From: Achromobacter seleniivolatilans | GTDB lineage: Bacteria > Pseudomonadota > Gammaproteobacteria > Burkholderiales > Burkholderiaceae_B | Direction: 5' to 3' | Assembly: GCF_030864005.1 (NCBI RefSeq) | Contig: NZ_CP132976.1 | Coordinates: 5,518,001 to 5,582,000, forward strand | Length of the DNA stretch: 64,000 nucleotides | Shown here: one piece after another, positions 35,282 to 44,236 of the stretch | How the letters are laid out: each line of letters starts with the position of its first letter | How positions within the stretch are numbered: position 1 is the first letter of the stretch | Program-made: the position numbers and the translations under genes | The notes under the pieces: model-generated | The model's input: the letters and a program-made list of their open reading frames with translations, nothing else | Database searches by the model: none | Told to the model about the DNA's origin: nothing

Positions 35282-36298
35282 ATGACGAAAGCCCCCCGCA
35301 GCGCTCTGCGCCGCACCTTGTTGCAAGGCGCTGTTGCGCTGGCCGCAACCCTGCCTTTCGGCGCGCCTGCGCTGGCTCAGGCTACTGATTTTCCGACCAA
35401 GCCGATCCGCTTTGTCGTGCCTTACCCGCCTGGCGGCCCGCTGGACACCATGGCCCGCATGCTGGCCGAGAAGGTTCGCGGTTCCTTGGGTCAGCCCGTG
35501 ATTGTGGAAAACCGTTCGGGCGCGGGTGGCAATATTGGCGCTGACCTGGTGGCCAAGGCCCCGGCCGATGGCTACACGCTGGTGATGGGCGCGGTTGCCA
35601 CGCACGCGATCAATCCCTGGCTGTTCGCCAACCTGCCGTACGACCCGGTGAAGGATTTTGCGCCGGTCACGATCGTGGCGTCGGTGCCGAACGTGTTGGT
35701 GATGAACGTTGAGTTCGCGGAAAAGAACAAGATCGCCACGCTGGCAGATCTGATCGACTACGCAAAGAAGAACCCGGGCAAGCTGAACTACGGTTCGGGC
35801 GGCAACGGCAGCGCGGGCCATTTGTCGGGCGAACTGTTGAAGGCGCGTGCCGGCATCAATGTTGAGCACATTCCGTATCAGGGTGCTGCGCCTGCGCAGT
35901 TGGCGCTGTTGTCGGGCCAATCGGATTTCATGTTCGACAATCTGGCGGCATCGGCCCCGTTGATCAAGGATGGCAAGGTCAAGGCTTTGGCCGTGACGAC
36001 CGCCAAGCGTTCGTCGTTGCTGGCGGACGTGCCGACGGTTGAAGAGTCGGGCGTCAAGGGCTTTGATCTGGGCACGTGGTTTGGCGTGTTCACGACGGGC
36101 GGCACGCCTGCGCCGGTAGTGGCCAAGCTGAACAAAGCGTATTCGGATGCCATGCAACAGGCAGACGTGAAGCAGCGTCTGTTGACGATGGGTTCGGAAG
36201 CGCCGCCGATGACGTCCGAGGCGTTTGCCGAGTTCGTAAAGGGTGAAAAGGCGAAGTATCAGGAGATCGTGAAGATCTCGGGCGCCAGCTTGAACTGA
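35282..36298 (+). CDS. Bug/TctC-family periplasmic binding protein
   Basis: 338-residue solute receptor. N-terminal signal resembles a Tat/Sec signal (SALRRTLLQGAVALAAT...ALAQA) before ATDFPTKPIRFVVPYPPGGP, the family's usual first strand. Features GNIGADLVAKAPADGYTL and PYQGAAPAQLALLSGQ are the Bug signatures. These bind carboxylates, but no TctA/TctB permease is near, as is frequent in Bordetella-like genomes. It is alone between aapP and the converging gentisate operon. Confidence 0.9.
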   Translation: MTKAPRSALRRTLLQGAVALAATLPFGAPALAQATDFPTKPIRFVVPYPPGGPLDTMARMLAEKVRGSLGQPVIVENRSGAGGNIGADLVAKAPADGYTLVMGAVATHAINPWLFANLPYDPVKDFAPVTIVASVPNVLVMNVEFAEKNKIATLADLIDYAKKNPGKLNYGSGGNGSAGHLSGELLKARAGINVEHIPYQGAAPAQLALLSGQSDFMFDNLAASAPLIKDGKVKALAVTTAKRSSLLADVPTVEESGVKGFDLGTWFGVFTTGGTPAPVVAKLNKAYSDAMQQADVKQRLLTMGSEAPPMTSEAFAEFVKGEKAKYQEIVKISGASLN

Positions 36299-36306
36299 TA
36301 GGACCG

Positions 36307-36343
36307 GTTCGGGTGAAGCGCAGGAGTTGCGTTTCACCCGAAC
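36307..36343. terminator. 16-base hairpin between converging genes
   Basis: GTTCGGGTGAA (36307-36317) pairs with TTCACCCGAAC (36333-36343); five more pairs (one G-U) extend it inward to a GGAGT loop. Positioned between the Bug gene and the end of the gentisate operon, it may stop transcription in both directions. No long T-run. Confidence 0.6.
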
Positions 36344-36357
36344 GAGCTAGCCACTGC

Positions 36358-37542
36358 CTACATCTTGCAGTCCACAGCGTGCACATCCGTATGGTCGCGC
36401 GCCAGTACCTTCATGTTCTTGTAGATCAGCTTGCCGTCCGGGCCTGCCTCGATGTGCAGCAGATACCAGTCCTGAATCGGATGCTGGTTCGGGCCGAATT
36501 TGAACTTGCCTCGCACACTCGCGAAATCTGCCTTGCGTAGCGCATTGCGGAAATCATCGGCGCGGCCGGTCACGTCGCCATTGACGGCCTTCAGGCCCGA
36601 GGCAATCAGGTTGGCAGTGTCGTAGGCTTGCGCTGCGTAGGCCGTGGGCGGACGCTTGTAGGCCTTGGTGAACGCTTCAACAAAGTGCTTGCTCTGCGCG
36701 TTGTCCAGATCGGCGCTCCACAATGAACTCAAGTAGAACCCTTTGCTCGCCGTCCCTGTGGCCGCCAGCATGCGGTCGTCCATTGAATAAATGGGCGTGA
36801 TCATTTTGATCTTGTCGGACAGCCCGGAATTGGCGAATTGCTTGGTCAGGTTGATGCCTGCACCGCCCGGATGAAACTGGAAGATGGCGTCGGGGTTCAG
36901 CGACCGGATGCGCGCCAGTTCCACCGAGAAGTCCGCTTGTTCCAGCTTGGTGTAGATCTCTTCCGCGATCTCGCCTTTGTATGCGCGCTTGAATCCGGCG
37001 ACGGCATCGCGTCCCGCCTGGTAGTTCGGCGCCATGATGACGACGCGTTTGGCTCCCAGCTCGTTGGCCGCCATGCCCGCCGTGTCGGCGTAAGAGTCGT
37101 TCTGGAAAGCCACCGAGAAATAGTTGGGATTGCAGGCCTTGCCCGCGTAGTTTGATGGCCCCGCGTTCAGGCTGACGTAGAAGCCGCCAGCATTCAGCAC
37201 GGTAGGGCCCACTGCCGCCATCACATTCGAAAAATTGACGCCGGTAAATAACCGCACGCCATCCTGCACCATCTTGTCTGCAATCTGTTTGGCGTTGGCG
37301 GGTTTCAATGCATCGTCCTCGACGCGCACATTCACCGGAACGCCGCCCAGTTTTCCGCCGCCTTCTTTGACCGCCAGCAGAAAGGCGTCGCGCTCGTCTT
37401 CGCCGATGTAGCCGGCAGGCGTGGATAGCGTGCCGATAAATCCGATGTCCACGGGTTTCTGTTGTGCGATCGCTGTGGACGCCGCAAGTGCGGCCAGTGT
37501 CAGCGAGATAGCGGCGGCGCTCTGGATTCTGATTTTTTTCAT
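36358..37542 (-). CDS. LIV-type (type I) ABC substrate-binding protein, orphan
   Basis: 394-residue periplasmic receptor. Signal peptide MKKIRIQSAAAISLTLAALAASTAIAQ precedes KPVDIGFIGTLSTPAGYIG. Has the branched-chain/aromatic-acid receptor layout (VIMAPNYQAGRDAVAGFKRA). It is the last gene of the gentisate operon, 28 bases after the hydroxylase stop, yet no LIV permease or ATPase is nearby. Likely ligand is an aromatic acid used by the pathway (inferred). Confidence 0.87.
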   Translation of the reverse strand: MKKIRIQSAAAISLTLAALAASTAIAQQKPVDIGFIGTLSTPAGYIGEDERDAFLLAVKEGGGKLGGVPVNVRVEDDALKPANAKQIADKMVQDGVRLFTGVNFSNVMAAVGPTVLNAGGFYVSLNAGPSNYAGKACNPNYFSVAFQNDSYADTAGMAANELGAKRVVIMAPNYQAGRDAVAGFKRAYKGEIAEEIYTKLEQADFSVELARIRSLNPDAIFQFHPGGAGINLTKQFANSGLSDKIKMITPIYSMDDRMLAATGTASKGFYLSSLWSADLDNAQSKHFVEAFTKAYKRPPTAYAAQAYDTANLIASGLKAVNGDVTGRADDFRNALRKADFASVRGKFKFGPNQHPIQDWYLLHIEAGPDGKLIYKNMKVLARDHTDVHAVDCKM

Positions 37543-37569
37543 GGTGTCTCCTCCTGTGCCCTGGTTGGC

Positions 37570-38793
37570 TTACTGCGGAACCTGCCCCGCGAGACAGTTC
37601 TCCACCTTCCAGCCGTAGAGCCACTGCAACGCGTCGTAGAACTGGGACTGGCTGCGGCCGGTCCACAGCATGTTGCGCACGGTGCGTTCTACGCCTTGTG
37701 CGTGATAGAGCCTGCCCATCTCTCGCGTGGACCAGACCACACGCGCGCTACGCGGAATGCGGACCGACTCATACAGCCGGAAAGCGGCTGCAAGGTCGTG
37801 ATCGCAATGCTTGATCGCGACACCCAGGGTCACGGCATCTTCCAGCGCCATACATGCGCCTTGGGCCATGTATTGCGTCATGGGATGCGCAGCATCGCCC
37901 AGGATGGTGACGCGGCCTTGGCCCCAATGTTCCACCGGCTCGCGGTCGGCAGTGGCCCAGCGCTTCCAGGATGTCGGGCGGTCCAGCATTTGATGCGGGC
38001 GCGGGTGGATGCCCTGGAAATACGACAGCACCTCTTCTTTGCTGCCTTCGCGCACGCCCCATTCTTCTTGTTCGCGGCTGTGAAAGGTGACGACCAGGTT
38101 GTATTGCTGGCCGCCGCGCAACGGATAGTGGACCAGATGGCAATGCGGACCCGCCCACAAGACTGGCGCATTGATGCGCAGCTCTTCGGGCATGTGCTCG
38201 CGCTCGACCACCGCGCGGTAGACGACGTGCCCGGTCACCCGCGCAGGGTCACCCACCATGCGTTCGCGGATCACGGACTTGACGCCATCCGCGCCCACTA
38301 CGGCATCTGCCCGATAGCGGTTCCCTTGCGTGTCCACCACTTCCACGCCGTGCTCGTCTTGCGACATGCTGGCGATCTGGGTAGATGTGCGAAAGCGGAT
38401 CAGCGGGTTCTGCTGCACGGCTTCAAGAATAGCCAGGTGTATGTCCGCACGATGGATCACGGCGTAGGGGCCGCCGAACCGGTCGCGGAATGCCTCGCCC
38501 GTGTCGATGCGCACGACTTCGCGGGCATCAACAGCGTCCATCATGATGATGTGGTCCGTGAACACTGCGCGCGTGCGTGCCGTCTGGCCCACGCCCAGCG
38601 CATCCAGCGCCGCGAACGCATTGGGCCCCAGCTGAATGCCGGCGCCAATTTCGCCGATGTGCGCGGCCTGCTCCAACAACTGCACGGCAATGCCTTGCCG
38701 CGTCAACGCCAGTGCGGCGGCCAGACCGCCGATGCCGCCGCCCACCACGATGACGGATTGCCCCGTCTGCTTGGTTTCCAAGGTGCCATTCAT
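37570..38793 (-). CDS. FAD-dependent 3-hydroxybenzoate 6-hydroxylase-like monooxygenase
   Basis: 407-residue single-component flavoprotein hydroxylase, cytoplasmic. Rossmann VVGGGIGGLAAALALTRQG at the N-terminus; EIGAGIQLGPNAF, the DG motif AVVGADGVKSVIRE, and the GD motif VTILGDAAHPMTQYMAQGA. The run FTDHIIMMDAV...YAVIHRADIH is characteristic of 3-hydroxybenzoate 6-hydroxylase, which makes gentisate; a salicylate-type relative cannot be excluded. The start at 38793 (MNGTLETKQ) is used instead of an upstream extension. Sits downstream of the FAD oxidoreductase by 16 bases. Confidence 0.87.
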   Translation of the reverse strand: MNGTLETKQTGQSVIVVGGGIGGLAAALALTRQGIAVQLLEQAAHIGEIGAGIQLGPNAFAALDALGVGQTARTRAVFTDHIIMMDAVDAREVVRIDTGEAFRDRFGGPYAVIHRADIHLAILEAVQQNPLIRFRTSTQIASMSQDEHGVEVVDTQGNRYRADAVVGADGVKSVIRERMVGDPARVTGHVVYRAVVEREHMPEELRINAPVLWAGPHCHLVHYPLRGGQQYNLVVTFHSREQEEWGVREGSKEEVLSYFQGIHPRPHQMLDRPTSWKRWATADREPVEHWGQGRVTILGDAAHPMTQYMAQGACMALEDAVTLGVAIKHCDHDLAAAFRLYESVRIPRSARVVWSTREMGRLYHAQGVERTVRNMLWTGRSQSQFYDALQWLYGWKVENCLAGQVPQ

Positions 38794-38809
38794 CTCTGTT
38801 CCCGTCCGT

Positions 38810-40162
38810 TCAGTCCTGGCCGCCCAGGAAGGCGCCTTGCTGCTTGAGTTGCGCTTGTAAGGCAGGAATGGAAACGTCGGCGGGCGCAATGCCTGCGCGC
38901 AAGGCCATCGCCGATGCCGTGCCCGCGGCTTCACCCATGACAAAACAACTGCCGCTGACGCGCGCGGCGGATTGGCCTTCGTGCGTCATGGACGCGCAGC
39001 GTCCTGCCACCAGCACATTCCCGGCTACCTCCGGTCCGCGTTGCGGCACCATCATGCGAAAGGGCAACTGGTTGTAGCCGCGCGACTCGGGAATGGGCGG
39101 CCATATCCATTGCACATCGCCTGCCGTATGCATCTCCAGCGGCCAGCCATTAACGCCGATGCTGTCGGTGAAGTCGGCGCAACCCAGCACGTCTTCCTTC
39201 GTCAGCATCACTTCGCCCACAATACGGCGCGTTTCGCGTATGCCCAGTTGCGGTGCAATGTCCAATACATATGCCTGTTCAAAACCAGGCACCTTGGCGC
39301 GTAGAAAGGCGAGGTACTGCACGATCTGGCGCCGGCCTTCCAGTTCGCCGGCGGATAGCGATCCGGCGTCGGTGCCATCGGCAGCGCTGCCATCCGCGTT
39401 GGCCAGCTGGGTGACGTTGACGCGCCATTCGTAGTCATGTTTTTGCGGGCGGACAATCGCGCCGCGCCTTGGAAAAGTGAACTCGCCGCTGGCCGCTGCC
39501 TGGTCCATCAGCTGAGGTATGGTTTTCCAGGCTTCCTGCGCGCGGACGCCATCCACATTGCCCACCTTGAACATCAGCGTGGGGTACAGCATGTGGCCCT
39601 GCGCATCGCCTTTTTCAAAAGGCAGTCCGCCCCATTGCGCGATGTCGGCGTCGCCCGAGCAATCGATGAATATCTTGGCGCGCACGGCGCATCGGCCCGA
39701 CTTGGTCTCAAGGAACAGGGCGTCCACATTGCCCTGTTCGTTTCGAGTCAGGCCGGTGGCCAAGGCATGGAACAGCACCTGCGCGCCGCTGTCTTGCACC
39801 AGGCCGTCGGCAGCGCATTTGAAGGCCGAGATGTCGTAAGCCTGTGCGTGGATCTTGCCCAGGATCAGGTGCGGTTCGTTCAGGCCATCCAGCGCCCGCA
39901 TGCGGTCCAGCAAGTCGTCCGTCATGCCATGCACGACTTGCTGGATATCGCCATGAATGTTGGCGTGCAGCCCGCAGAAATTGGACACGCCCGCCGCGGT
40001 GCCCATGCCGCCCAGGAATCCGTAGCGTTCCACCAGCAGCACGCGAGCGCCATTGCGTGCCGCGCTGGCGGCGGCAAGGATGCCTGCCGGGCCGCCGCCC
40101 AGTACGACGATGTCATATTCGCCATACAGAGGAATCTGGCGGGCGGGTTCGGTGATGACCAT
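38810..40162 (-). CDS. FAD-dependent oxidoreductase (FAD_oxidored family)
   Basis: 450-residue flavoprotein. N-terminal VVLGGGPAGILAAASAARNG binds the FAD ADP part, followed by ERYGFLGGMGTAAGVSNFCG, and a C-terminal AGNVLVAGRCASMTHEGQSA. Belongs to the FAD-dependent family often annotated for unknown oxidations of small acids. Its place between the Bug gene and the hydroxylase suggests it feeds the gentisate route, perhaps by oxidising an upstream alicyclic or aromatic substrate. No known role. Confidence 0.8.
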   Translation of the reverse strand: MVITEPARQIPLYGEYDIVVLGGGPAGILAAASAARNGARVLLVERYGFLGGMGTAAGVSNFCGLHANIHGDIQQVVHGMTDDLLDRMRALDGLNEPHLILGKIHAQAYDISAFKCAADGLVQDSGAQVLFHALATGLTRNEQGNVDALFLETKSGRCAVRAKIFIDCSGDADIAQWGGLPFEKGDAQGHMLYPTLMFKVGNVDGVRAQEAWKTIPQLMDQAAASGEFTFPRRGAIVRPQKHDYEWRVNVTQLANADGSAADGTDAGSLSAGELEGRRQIVQYLAFLRAKVPGFEQAYVLDIAPQLGIRETRRIVGEVMLTKEDVLGCADFTDSIGVNGWPLEMHTAGDVQWIWPPIPESRGYNQLPFRMMVPQRGPEVAGNVLVAGRCASMTHEGQSAARVSGSCFVMGEAAGTASAMALRAGIAPADVSIPALQAQLKQQGAFLGGQD

Positions 40163-40216
40163 GCAATGCTCCTTGCGTGTGTTGCGGTGTTGCGGTGTTG
40201 CCGTATTGGGCCTGAA

Positions 40217-41218
40217 CTATTGGCCTTTGATGCCCAGCTTCTTGATCAGCGGTTCCCAGCGCGTCAGTTCTTCATCCATATAGCTGCGGAATTCGGCAGG
40301 CGTGCTGGCTACCGGGTCCATGAACTGCGCTTGCAGCCGCTTGGTGACTTCGGGATCGCGTATGGCCTGGATCAACGCGTCGGACAGCTTCTTCTGAATG
40401 TCGGCGGGCACTTTGAACGACACCACAAATCCGATCCACGCCGAGCCTTCAATACCGGGCACGCCCACTTCGGCCAGTGTGGGGATGTCTGGCAGCAAGG
40501 CCGAGCGCTTGGACGAGGTGACGGCCAGTGCCTTCAACCGTCCATCTTTGACCATCGGCATGACGGCAATGGGCGGCAACGCCGCGAACTGCGTATCGCC
40601 GGACAACAGCGACGTGAGCGCCGCGGGTGAAGAGGGATACGGTACGTGCGTGGCGCGGGCGCCTATCTGTTGCAGCAGCAATTCCACCGCCAGGTGCGAC
40701 ACCGTGCCCGCGCCCGGCGACGGGAAGTTGTATTTGTCAGGATTTTTCTTCAGCGCGTCCAGCAGTTGGCTCACATTGGCGATGCCGGCGCTGGCGGGCA
40801 CGACCAGCACGTTGGGCTGGTGCACGGCCAGGGTCAGTGGCGACAGATCGGTTGCAGGTGCGTAGGGCAGTTTGTCGAACAGCAGCGTGTTGTTCACCAG
40901 CGGGCCAGTGATAGAGACGCCGAAGGTATAGCCGTCGGGTTTGGCGTTGGCAATGGCGAACGTGCCGATATTGCCGCTGGCGCCGGGCTTGTTCTCAATG
41001 ACGATGGTTTGGCCCAGAATCGCGCCAGCCTTTTCTCCGACGATGCGCGCAACCTGGTCGGGGCTGGACCCCGGGCCGAAGGGCACAACGGCCTTCAGCG
41101 GTTGCGCGGGCCAGGCATCCGCAGCCTGAGCCGCAGCGTAGGGCGCAAGCGCAGCTGCGCAAACGGGCAGACACAGGGCCAGTTTGCGAACAAGCGCCAA
41201 TGGCAAGGACTTATGCAT
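40217..41218 (-). CDS. Bug/TctC-family periplasmic binding protein
   Basis: 333-residue receptor. Signal segment MHKSLPLALVRKLALCLPV...AQAADAWPAQ, then PLKAVVPFGPGSSPDQVARIVGEK and SGNIGTFAIANAKPDGYTF, all Bug-family features. It overlaps the PchB-like gene upstream by 8 bases, so translation is coupled. No TctAB permease in the window. Ligand probably an aromatic acid of the operon (inferred). Confidence 0.88.
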   Translation of the reverse strand: MHKSLPLALVRKLALCLPVCAAALAPYAAAQAADAWPAQPLKAVVPFGPGSSPDQVARIVGEKAGAILGQTIVIENKPGASGNIGTFAIANAKPDGYTFGVSITGPLVNNTLLFDKLPYAPATDLSPLTLAVHQPNVLVVPASAGIANVSQLLDALKKNPDKYNFPSPGAGTVSHLAVELLLQQIGARATHVPYPSSPAALTSLLSGDTQFAALPPIAVMPMVKDGRLKALAVTSSKRSALLPDIPTLAEVGVPGIEGSAWIGFVVSFKVPADIQKKLSDALIQAIRDPEVTKRLQAQFMDPVASTPAEFRSYMDEELTRWEPLIKKLGIKGQ

Positions 41219-41606
41219 TTGTGTCTCCCACGTTTTTCATTTTTTCGAAATAGGTTTGTTCGTTGGCGATGAAGGCGGCGACCATCGCTCGATACGTCGC
41301 GTCCACCACTTGTTCCAGGTTGGAAAAACCCGGGTTGTGCCGCATGGCCAGGGCTTGGACCTTCTCGAAGACCTGGGCCTGGCGCGCAGGCGCGCTGACC
41401 TGGAAGGCGTCGCGCTTGAAGCGCGCGGCGTCTTTTACGTACATGGCGCGCTCGGCAATCAGCCGGACGATCTCGTCATCCAGCCGGTCGATGTTGGCGC
41501 GCACGTCGGCCAGATTGGCGCACAGCGGGCGGTAGGCGGGATCGGTGTATTCGCGCAGCGGGGCGCCTTGGGTGTCGGGTTCTTGCATGGGGGTAGGCGT
41601 GCTCAC
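41211..41606 (-). CDS. Chorismate mutase type II / PchB-like protein
   Basis: 131-residue, all-helical AroQ-fold protein. Residues about 33-120 match the family: NLADVRANIDRLDDEIVRLI, AERAMYVKDAARFK, APARQAQVFEKVQ, and a C-terminal FIANEQTYF. The arginine, lysine and glutamine positions that hold the substrate are present, and the YVKDAARFK motif is closest to isochorismate-pyruvate lyase PchB. The GTG start overlaps the stop of the isomerase gene (gTGA). A chorismate or isochorismate enzyme is unexpected inside a gentisate degradation operon. Confidence 0.82.
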   Translation of the reverse strand: MSTPTPMQEPDTQGAPLREYTDPAYRPLCANLADVRANIDRLDDEIVRLIAERAMYVKDAARFKRDAFQVSAPARQAQVFEKVQALAMRHNPGFSNLEQVVDATYRAMVAAFIANEQTYFEKMKNVGDTNA

Positions 41607-42241
41607 AAGCTGTAATCCGGTTGCTGGGCAGGCGCGGCCTGCTGGAAGGCGGGCTGCGTATTGCAGTGTTCAAAGATGCGCATAACGCGGGGATAGGGCG
41701 AAAGATCGCAGCCCATGCGTTGTGCGTTGGCCACCTGCGGAACCAGGCAGCAATCGGCAAGCGTCGGCGCGTCGCCAAAGCAATTGACGCCGTGGCCGTA
41801 ACGGGCCAGCAGGGCTTCCACGGCGGTCAGCCCTTCGCGTATCCAATGCTGATACCAGGCGTTTTTCTGATCGTCAGTCGCACCCAGCACATCCTGCAAA
41901 TAGCGCAGAACCCGCATGTTGTTCACGGGGTGGATGTCGCAGGCAATGGCATCTGACAATTCCAGCACCCGGGCGCGGGCTAGCGTGTCGGCGGGGATCA
42001 GGCGCGGCTCGGGGTGTGTGGCGTCCAGATAGTCGATGATGGCAAGCGACTGCGACAGCTGCACGTCTTCATCAATCAGCAAGGGAACCCCGGCCGATGG
42101 ATTCTTGGCCACATAGCCGGCGGCGCGTTGTTCCTGCTTGCGCAGATTCACGGGCAGCGTGTCGTAGGGCACGTTCTTAAGTGCCAACGCAATGCGCACG
42201 CGGTAAGACGTGGAGCTGTTGAAAAAGGTGTGGAGTTTCAT
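41603..42241 (-). CDS. maiA: Maleylpyruvate (maleylacetoacetate) isomerase, zeta-class GST
   Basis: 212-residue glutathione transferase-fold enzyme that converts maleylpyruvate to fumarylpyruvate with glutathione. The N-terminal thioredoxin-fold has the catalytic SSTSYRVRIALALK; SAGVPLLIDEDVQLSQSLAI holds the cis-proline and glutathione-binding serine. The start at 42241 (MKLHTFFNSSTSYRV) fits the family; the longer frame overlaps the hydrolase gene. Zeta-class isomerases work on both maleylacetoacetate and maleylpyruvate; the operon points to the latter. Confidence 0.9.
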   Translation of the reverse strand: MKLHTFFNSSTSYRVRIALALKNVPYDTLPVNLRKQEQRAAGYVAKNPSAGVPLLIDEDVQLSQSLAIIDYLDATHPEPRLIPADTLARARVLELSDAIACDIHPVNNMRVLRYLQDVLGATDDQKNAWYQHWIREGLTAVEALLARYGHGVNCFGDAPTLADCCLVPQVANAQRMGCDLSPYPRVMRIFEHCNTQPAFQQAAPAQQPDYSL

Positions 42242-42260
42242 CTGGGGGTTCCGCAAAGAC

Positions 42261-42959
42261 TCAGACCATCTGGACGCTAAGGGTGCCCAGGCCATCCACG
42301 CCGCCCTTCATCGTGTCACCACGCACGACAGGGCCTACGCCTTCTGGCGTGCCGGTGTAGATCAGGTCGCCGGCTTCCAGGCGGAAGTACCTGGACAGGT
42401 AGGCGATGGTTTCGGCGACGGACCAGATGAGCTGACCTGTGTCGCTGCGCTGCTTGTCCGCGCCATTGACCTGCAACCAGATAGCAGCCTGATCTATGCC
42501 GCGCACCGTGTTTGCGGGATGCAGCGGACCGATGGGCGCGCTCTGATCGAAGGCCTTGCCCAATTCCCAGGGCCGGCCGGCTTCGCGCAGTTTCATTTGC
42601 AGGTCGCGGCGCGTCATATCCAGGCCGACGGCGTAACCCCACACATGTTCCAGCGCAGCTTCTACGGCGATATTGGAACCGGCCTTGCCGATGGCCGCGA
42701 CCAGCTCGATTTCATAATGCAGATTGGATGTTTCAGGCGGATAGGGCAGCGCCAGCGTGGAGCCTTCTGCTACAGGCACCACGGCATCGGCGGGCTTGCA
42801 AAAGAAGAACGGCGGTTCGCGGTCAGGGTCGAAACCCATTTCGCGTGCGTGGGCGGCATAGTTGCGGCCCACGCAGTAGACGCGGCGCACGGGAAAGGTG
42901 TCCTGAGTGCCCACGATGGGCACGGCGGCGGGAGCAGCGGGAGCAAACACAAACGGCAT
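42261..42959 (-). CDS. Fumarylpyruvate hydrolase (FAH family)
   Basis: 232-residue enzyme, the last step of the gentisate pathway, releasing fumarate and pyruvate. FAH-fold features: YCVGRNYAAHAREMG at the N-terminus, metal-binding Glu pair in LHYEIELVAAIG, VGLDMTRRDLQ, and the C-terminal ILIYTGTPEGVGP-type segment LIYTGTPEGVGPVVRG. Lies between the dioxygenase and isomerase genes, as in known nag clusters. Confidence 0.92.
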   Translation of the reverse strand: MPFVFAPAAPAAVPIVGTQDTFPVRRVYCVGRNYAAHAREMGFDPDREPPFFFCKPADAVVPVAEGSTLALPYPPETSNLHYEIELVAAIGKAGSNIAVEAALEHVWGYAVGLDMTRRDLQMKLREAGRPWELGKAFDQSAPIGPLHPANTVRGIDQAAIWLQVNGADKQRSDTGQLIWSVAETIAYLSRYFRLEAGDLIYTGTPEGVGPVVRGDTMKGGVDGLGTLSVQMV

Positions 42960-43004
42960 GGGTCACCCTTTGAAGGCGTGAGGGGGAAATGGAAGCAGGG
43001 GGAA

Positions 43005-44057
43005 TCAGTCGACGCGCTCTTCGCGCCACACGCCTAGCGCGGCTTGCACGGGGCGGTCTGAATAGCTGAACAGCGTCGCGTCTTCCAGAGCGGCCAATTG
43101 CACCGGCAACCACGAAGGCGCCACGAAGACATCACGCGGTTCAAAGTGGAATTCCTGGTCGCCGATGCGGGCGGTGCCGCGTCCTTCAACAACGCTGTAA
43201 ACCGTGGAGTCGGTGGTGCGGAACGTCTTGCCTTGGAATCCGGCCGGCAGGAACTGCATAAAAGTCCCCATGGTCGGCATGGGGTAGCCGCCGGTTGCCG
43301 GGTTCACGTAGCGCAGCTTTACGCCGTCCCAGGGGTCAAGCTCGCCGTGGCGGTAGAGCTCGTCCAACGCTTCGCGGCTGCGTTCATAGGGGTAGTTGAA
43401 GATGGGCGAGGTTCCGCTTGCCGGCTGATGGCGCACCGGCGCCATGTTGTGGCCAAAGCGCGCCATGCTGTCGCCTTCCGGCCGCGTGACGGGCTGCGTG
43501 GCCGACGGATAGTTCTCGGCAAATCCCGCGTCCAGAAAACGCATCAGCGGAATGTCCAGGCCATCCAGCCAGACGACGGGTTCGCCGCCTTCGACTGTTT
43601 CCGCGTTGCCATGATCGTGCCAGGTCCATGACGGCGTAATGATGAAGTCGCCGGGGTGCATCGTGGTGCGTTCACCATTGACGGCGGTATAGGCGCCGCG
43701 GCCTTCCACGATAAAGCGCAGCGCCGATTGCGTGTGCCGGTGGCTGGGCGCGATCTCGCCGGGCAGAATCAGTTGCAGCCCGGCATACAGGCTTTGCGTG
43801 ATGCTGGCCTGGCCGGGCAGGCCCGGGTTCTCCAGAATCAGCACGCGCCGCACGGCTTCCTCGGCGGTAATCAGCGTGCCGGATGCCATGACGTCGTCCC
43901 GCACGTCCTCGTACTTCCAAAGGGCGGGGACGCAACGCGGGGCTGGTTGACGCGGCACCAGGTTATGCAGCGACTCCCACAGGGGAGCCATGTGCTTTTT
44001 GGCGATACGCGCGTAATAGGCAGCGCGATCCGCGCCAGGGGGATGACCGTCGGGCAT
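43005..44057 (-). CDS. gtdA: Gentisate 1,2-dioxygenase
   Basis: 350-residue iron(II) ring-cleavage enzyme of the bicupin fold; opens gentisate to maleylpyruvate. The first cupin carries the metal histidines in [17 protein letters not shown] and the acid/His in [12 protein letters not shown]; the second cupin is in the C-terminal half ([20 protein letters not shown]). The start at 44057 ([18 protein letters not shown]) fits family length. First gene of the operon that also has the isomerase, hydrolase and hydroxylase. Confidence 0.94.
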   Translation of the reverse strand: MPDGHPPGADRAAYYARIAKKHMAPLWESLHNLVPRQPAPRCVPALWKYEDVRDDVMASGTLITAEEAVRRVLILENPGLPGQASITQSLYAGLQLILPGEIAPSHRHTQSALRFIVEGRGAYTAVNGERTTMHPGDFIITPSWTWHDHGNAETVEGGEPVVWLDGLDIPLMRFLDAGFAENYPSATQPVTRPEGDSMARFGHNMAPVRHQPASGTSPIFNYPYERSREALDELYRHGELDPWDGVKLRYVNPATGGYPMPTMGTFMQFLPAGFQGKTFRTTDSTVYSVVEGRGTARIGDQEFHFEPRDVFVAPSWLPVQLAALEDATLFSYSDRPVQAALGVWREERVD

Positions 44058-44164
44058 GTTTGTCTCCTGTATGTCCGGCTGATGCCGGCTTCTACGGGTG
44101 GCCGCCGCGTGGTTCGCGGCTGGTCCAGTAATGGAGACGATTATGCGTAAGCAGCTATGTGTTT

Positions 44165-44179
44165 GATAATGAAATTATC
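44165..44179. promoter_or_regulatory. 15-base palindrome, probable LysR operator
   Basis: GATAAT-GAA-ATTATC is a perfect inverted repeat in the gap between the dioxygenase and LysR genes. It has the T-N11-A form of LysR sites, in an AT-rich part of a GC-rich region. It is the likely site for the LysR protein encoded at 44237. Confidence 0.6.
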
Positions 44180-44236
44180 TTATTATCCATACCAATAACT
44201 ATATATCTACGAGACAAATCCAAGACGAGGGCCTCC

